Assembly: GCA_021234535.1 (NCBI GenBank)
Contig: CM037842.1
Span: 26,739,808-26,803,807 of the forward strand
Reading direction: 5' to 3'
Source of the DNA: Stichopus chloronotus
Taxonomy: Eukaryota > Echinodermata > Holothuroidea > Aspidochirotida > Stichopodidae
Length of the DNA: 64,000 nt
The stretch's first letter is position 1, and each line of letters starts with the position of its first letter. The position numbers were made by a program, and so were the translations under genes. Below are positions 62,721 through 64,000 of the stretch, piece after piece. The notes beneath the pieces are model-generated. The model saw only the letters and a program-made list of their open reading frames with translations. It ran no database searches and had not been told where the DNA came from.

Positions 62721-63940
62721 TGTCACCTCAAAGAACACAGCAGTTTAGTAATATTGGTATATCTACTCACATAAGTCTATTCCAGGCAGACGGTCAACAG
62801 AGTTACATCTACTAATGATGATTTGTCTCTTCATATCGGTTACTTATTTCTAAATTTTAATTGTTACATATGATCTTAGTTATATCTGATATCATCTGAG
62901 ATCCTCATCGTAACTCTTATGGATACTTTTTATACTAGGCTAACATCAAACTTGTGTATCACTGACCACACTAGGATTGCAGCCATCATAAGAGCTCTGA
63001 GGAACTATCTTCCTCCAGATATTCAAGAAGCATTTTATAGAAGTTCGAGTTGAACTCCCATCGTCAGAAAAAAAAACCCAGACTAACAGTTTACCACCAG
63101 CTGAGTAACCCCTTATGAAATACATTAGCTGGTATGACTCTTCAGAAACGTATCGACAATGTGTCTTAAATATGAATGTCGAAAGTAACGGTTTCTCCAT
63201 GAGGGTCTTCTGGCGACTATACCGGGGTTTGTTATTGTACATACGGCTGAATGGTTTTTCTACAATTAGTGGAACTGGACACAATATCAAAGCTCTTATT
63301 GAGAATTCATTGAGAATATTGTAAATAATGGGGCAATTTGTCAGCCGTGTATCAATTGCATACAACTGAAGAGTTGTAGTGTGTGGTTAGATCGCGTGAT
63401 GACCAAGTAAAAGTGTAATTGTTGTTCCCTTCTTTTGAGTGACCAGATGTGTTTTGGGAGTTCAGTCTCATTCGCGTATGTCATGTGTCTGAAAGATTTA
63501 GTGTGGTTATAATAGTACTGCTTTAAAGGACCTGTCAACACACCAGTGTAAGAATGGCCGTTGCTCATGACGTCGGGCCATGTAAGCAATAGATTTCGCT
63601 ATGTATTTCAAACTGAAGTTGCGTTCACATTTTACAAGGCAGTTGCATTATTTCTCTGGTGACGTTTGGTTGGGTCAGATAGCATTTTTAGGTTGTGGCT
63701 TTGGACTATGGTTTTGATGTTCCATGCGAAAATTTCGCAGTTACAAAAAGGACATTTCTTACTCTAGAGTCCTTACCAGTTTACATAATAGATTGGATTG
63801 TAATCTAATAATCCACCTACTTTGGTGAAGAAGGCCTCATTAGCCTTTTTTTCAGGATAGAATGTAGTAGTTGTTTCGTGCTCGATGTCTGAAGAGATGG
63901 GGAACCATGCGTTATGTTGCCCGATTTCTATTGTTTCTGT
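62721..63940. other. presumed intron 2 of the second receptor, no exon found
   Basis: I looked for a type B Ig exon (Trp-x-Val/Ile-Asn...Cys) on the + strand and found none. Nothing else was recognised. Confidence 0.4.
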
Positions 63941-63943
63941 TCT

Positions 63944-63974
<31 letters not shown>

Positions 63975-64000
63975 ATTATATATATATATATATATATATA
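63944..64000. repeat. (TA)n microsatellite at window end
   Basis: An AT dinucleotide run with one TATAATTATA interruption, continuing past the window edge. Confidence 0.95.

Overview
The window is AT-rich, intron-rich animal DNA. It shows GT-AG introns, signal-peptide exons, phase-1 immunoglobulin exons, non-LTR and Penelope-like retroelement relics, MITE-like elements and many microsatellites. The gene content (an ABCG1/ABCG4-clade half-transporter, a fucosyltransferase and a tandem family of Ig-domain receptor kinases) and the repeat landscape fit a marine invertebrate deuterostome. An echinoderm, perhaps a sea cucumber, is my best guess, but the sequence alone does not prove it. All recognised genes lie on the + strand.

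Layout. 1-9.2 kb is non-coding, with a cluster of three MITE-like elements at 3.7-4.7 kb, a minisatellite and a 100-N assembly gap. 9.3-9.7 kb holds a dead Penelope-like reverse transcriptase. 10.8-12.1 kb is an intronless alpha-1,3-fucosyltransferase (GT10) broken by several frameshifts. 12.6-16.1 kb is a tandem array of a ~1.37 kb unit (two near-identical copies plus a decayed third), followed by a degenerate repeat block to 17.0 kb. 18.6-33.1 kb is a complete 12-exon ABCG half-transporter whose spliced frame closes exactly (858 codons including stop). 37.5-55.9 kb is a 20-exon receptor with signal peptide, eight Ig-like domains, a transmembrane helix and a kinase-fold domain (1168 codons including stop). 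At 62.2 kb a tandem paralogue of this receptor begins and runs off the window.

The most interesting item is the receptor. Its kinase fold keeps the structural motifs (APE, DVW, RPT) but has lost the catalytic ones: the glycine loop is degraded, the beta-3 Lys is apparently Ser, HRD is HPG, the catalytic-loop Asn is Lys and DFG is DFC. It should therefore be a catalytically dead, ERBB3-like receptor pseudokinase. It ends in a short tail with a YxxM motif, the classical PI3-kinase p85 docking site. The ectodomain is four copies of a two-exon module (type A then type B Ig), and a dead extra B exon lies beside the fourth Ig exon. The neighbouring paralogue suggests a lineage-specific expanding receptor family, perhaps in recognition or immunity; that role is inference.

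A second theme is tandem duplication at exon edges. The ABCG gene has decayed minisatellites derived from its exon 9 donor and its exon 12 acceptor, each embedding decoy splice sites. Several small recent tandem duplications, a LINE ending about 30 bp from a receptor splice acceptor, and multiple single-base frameshifts complete the picture. Some of the frameshifts could be assembly errors.
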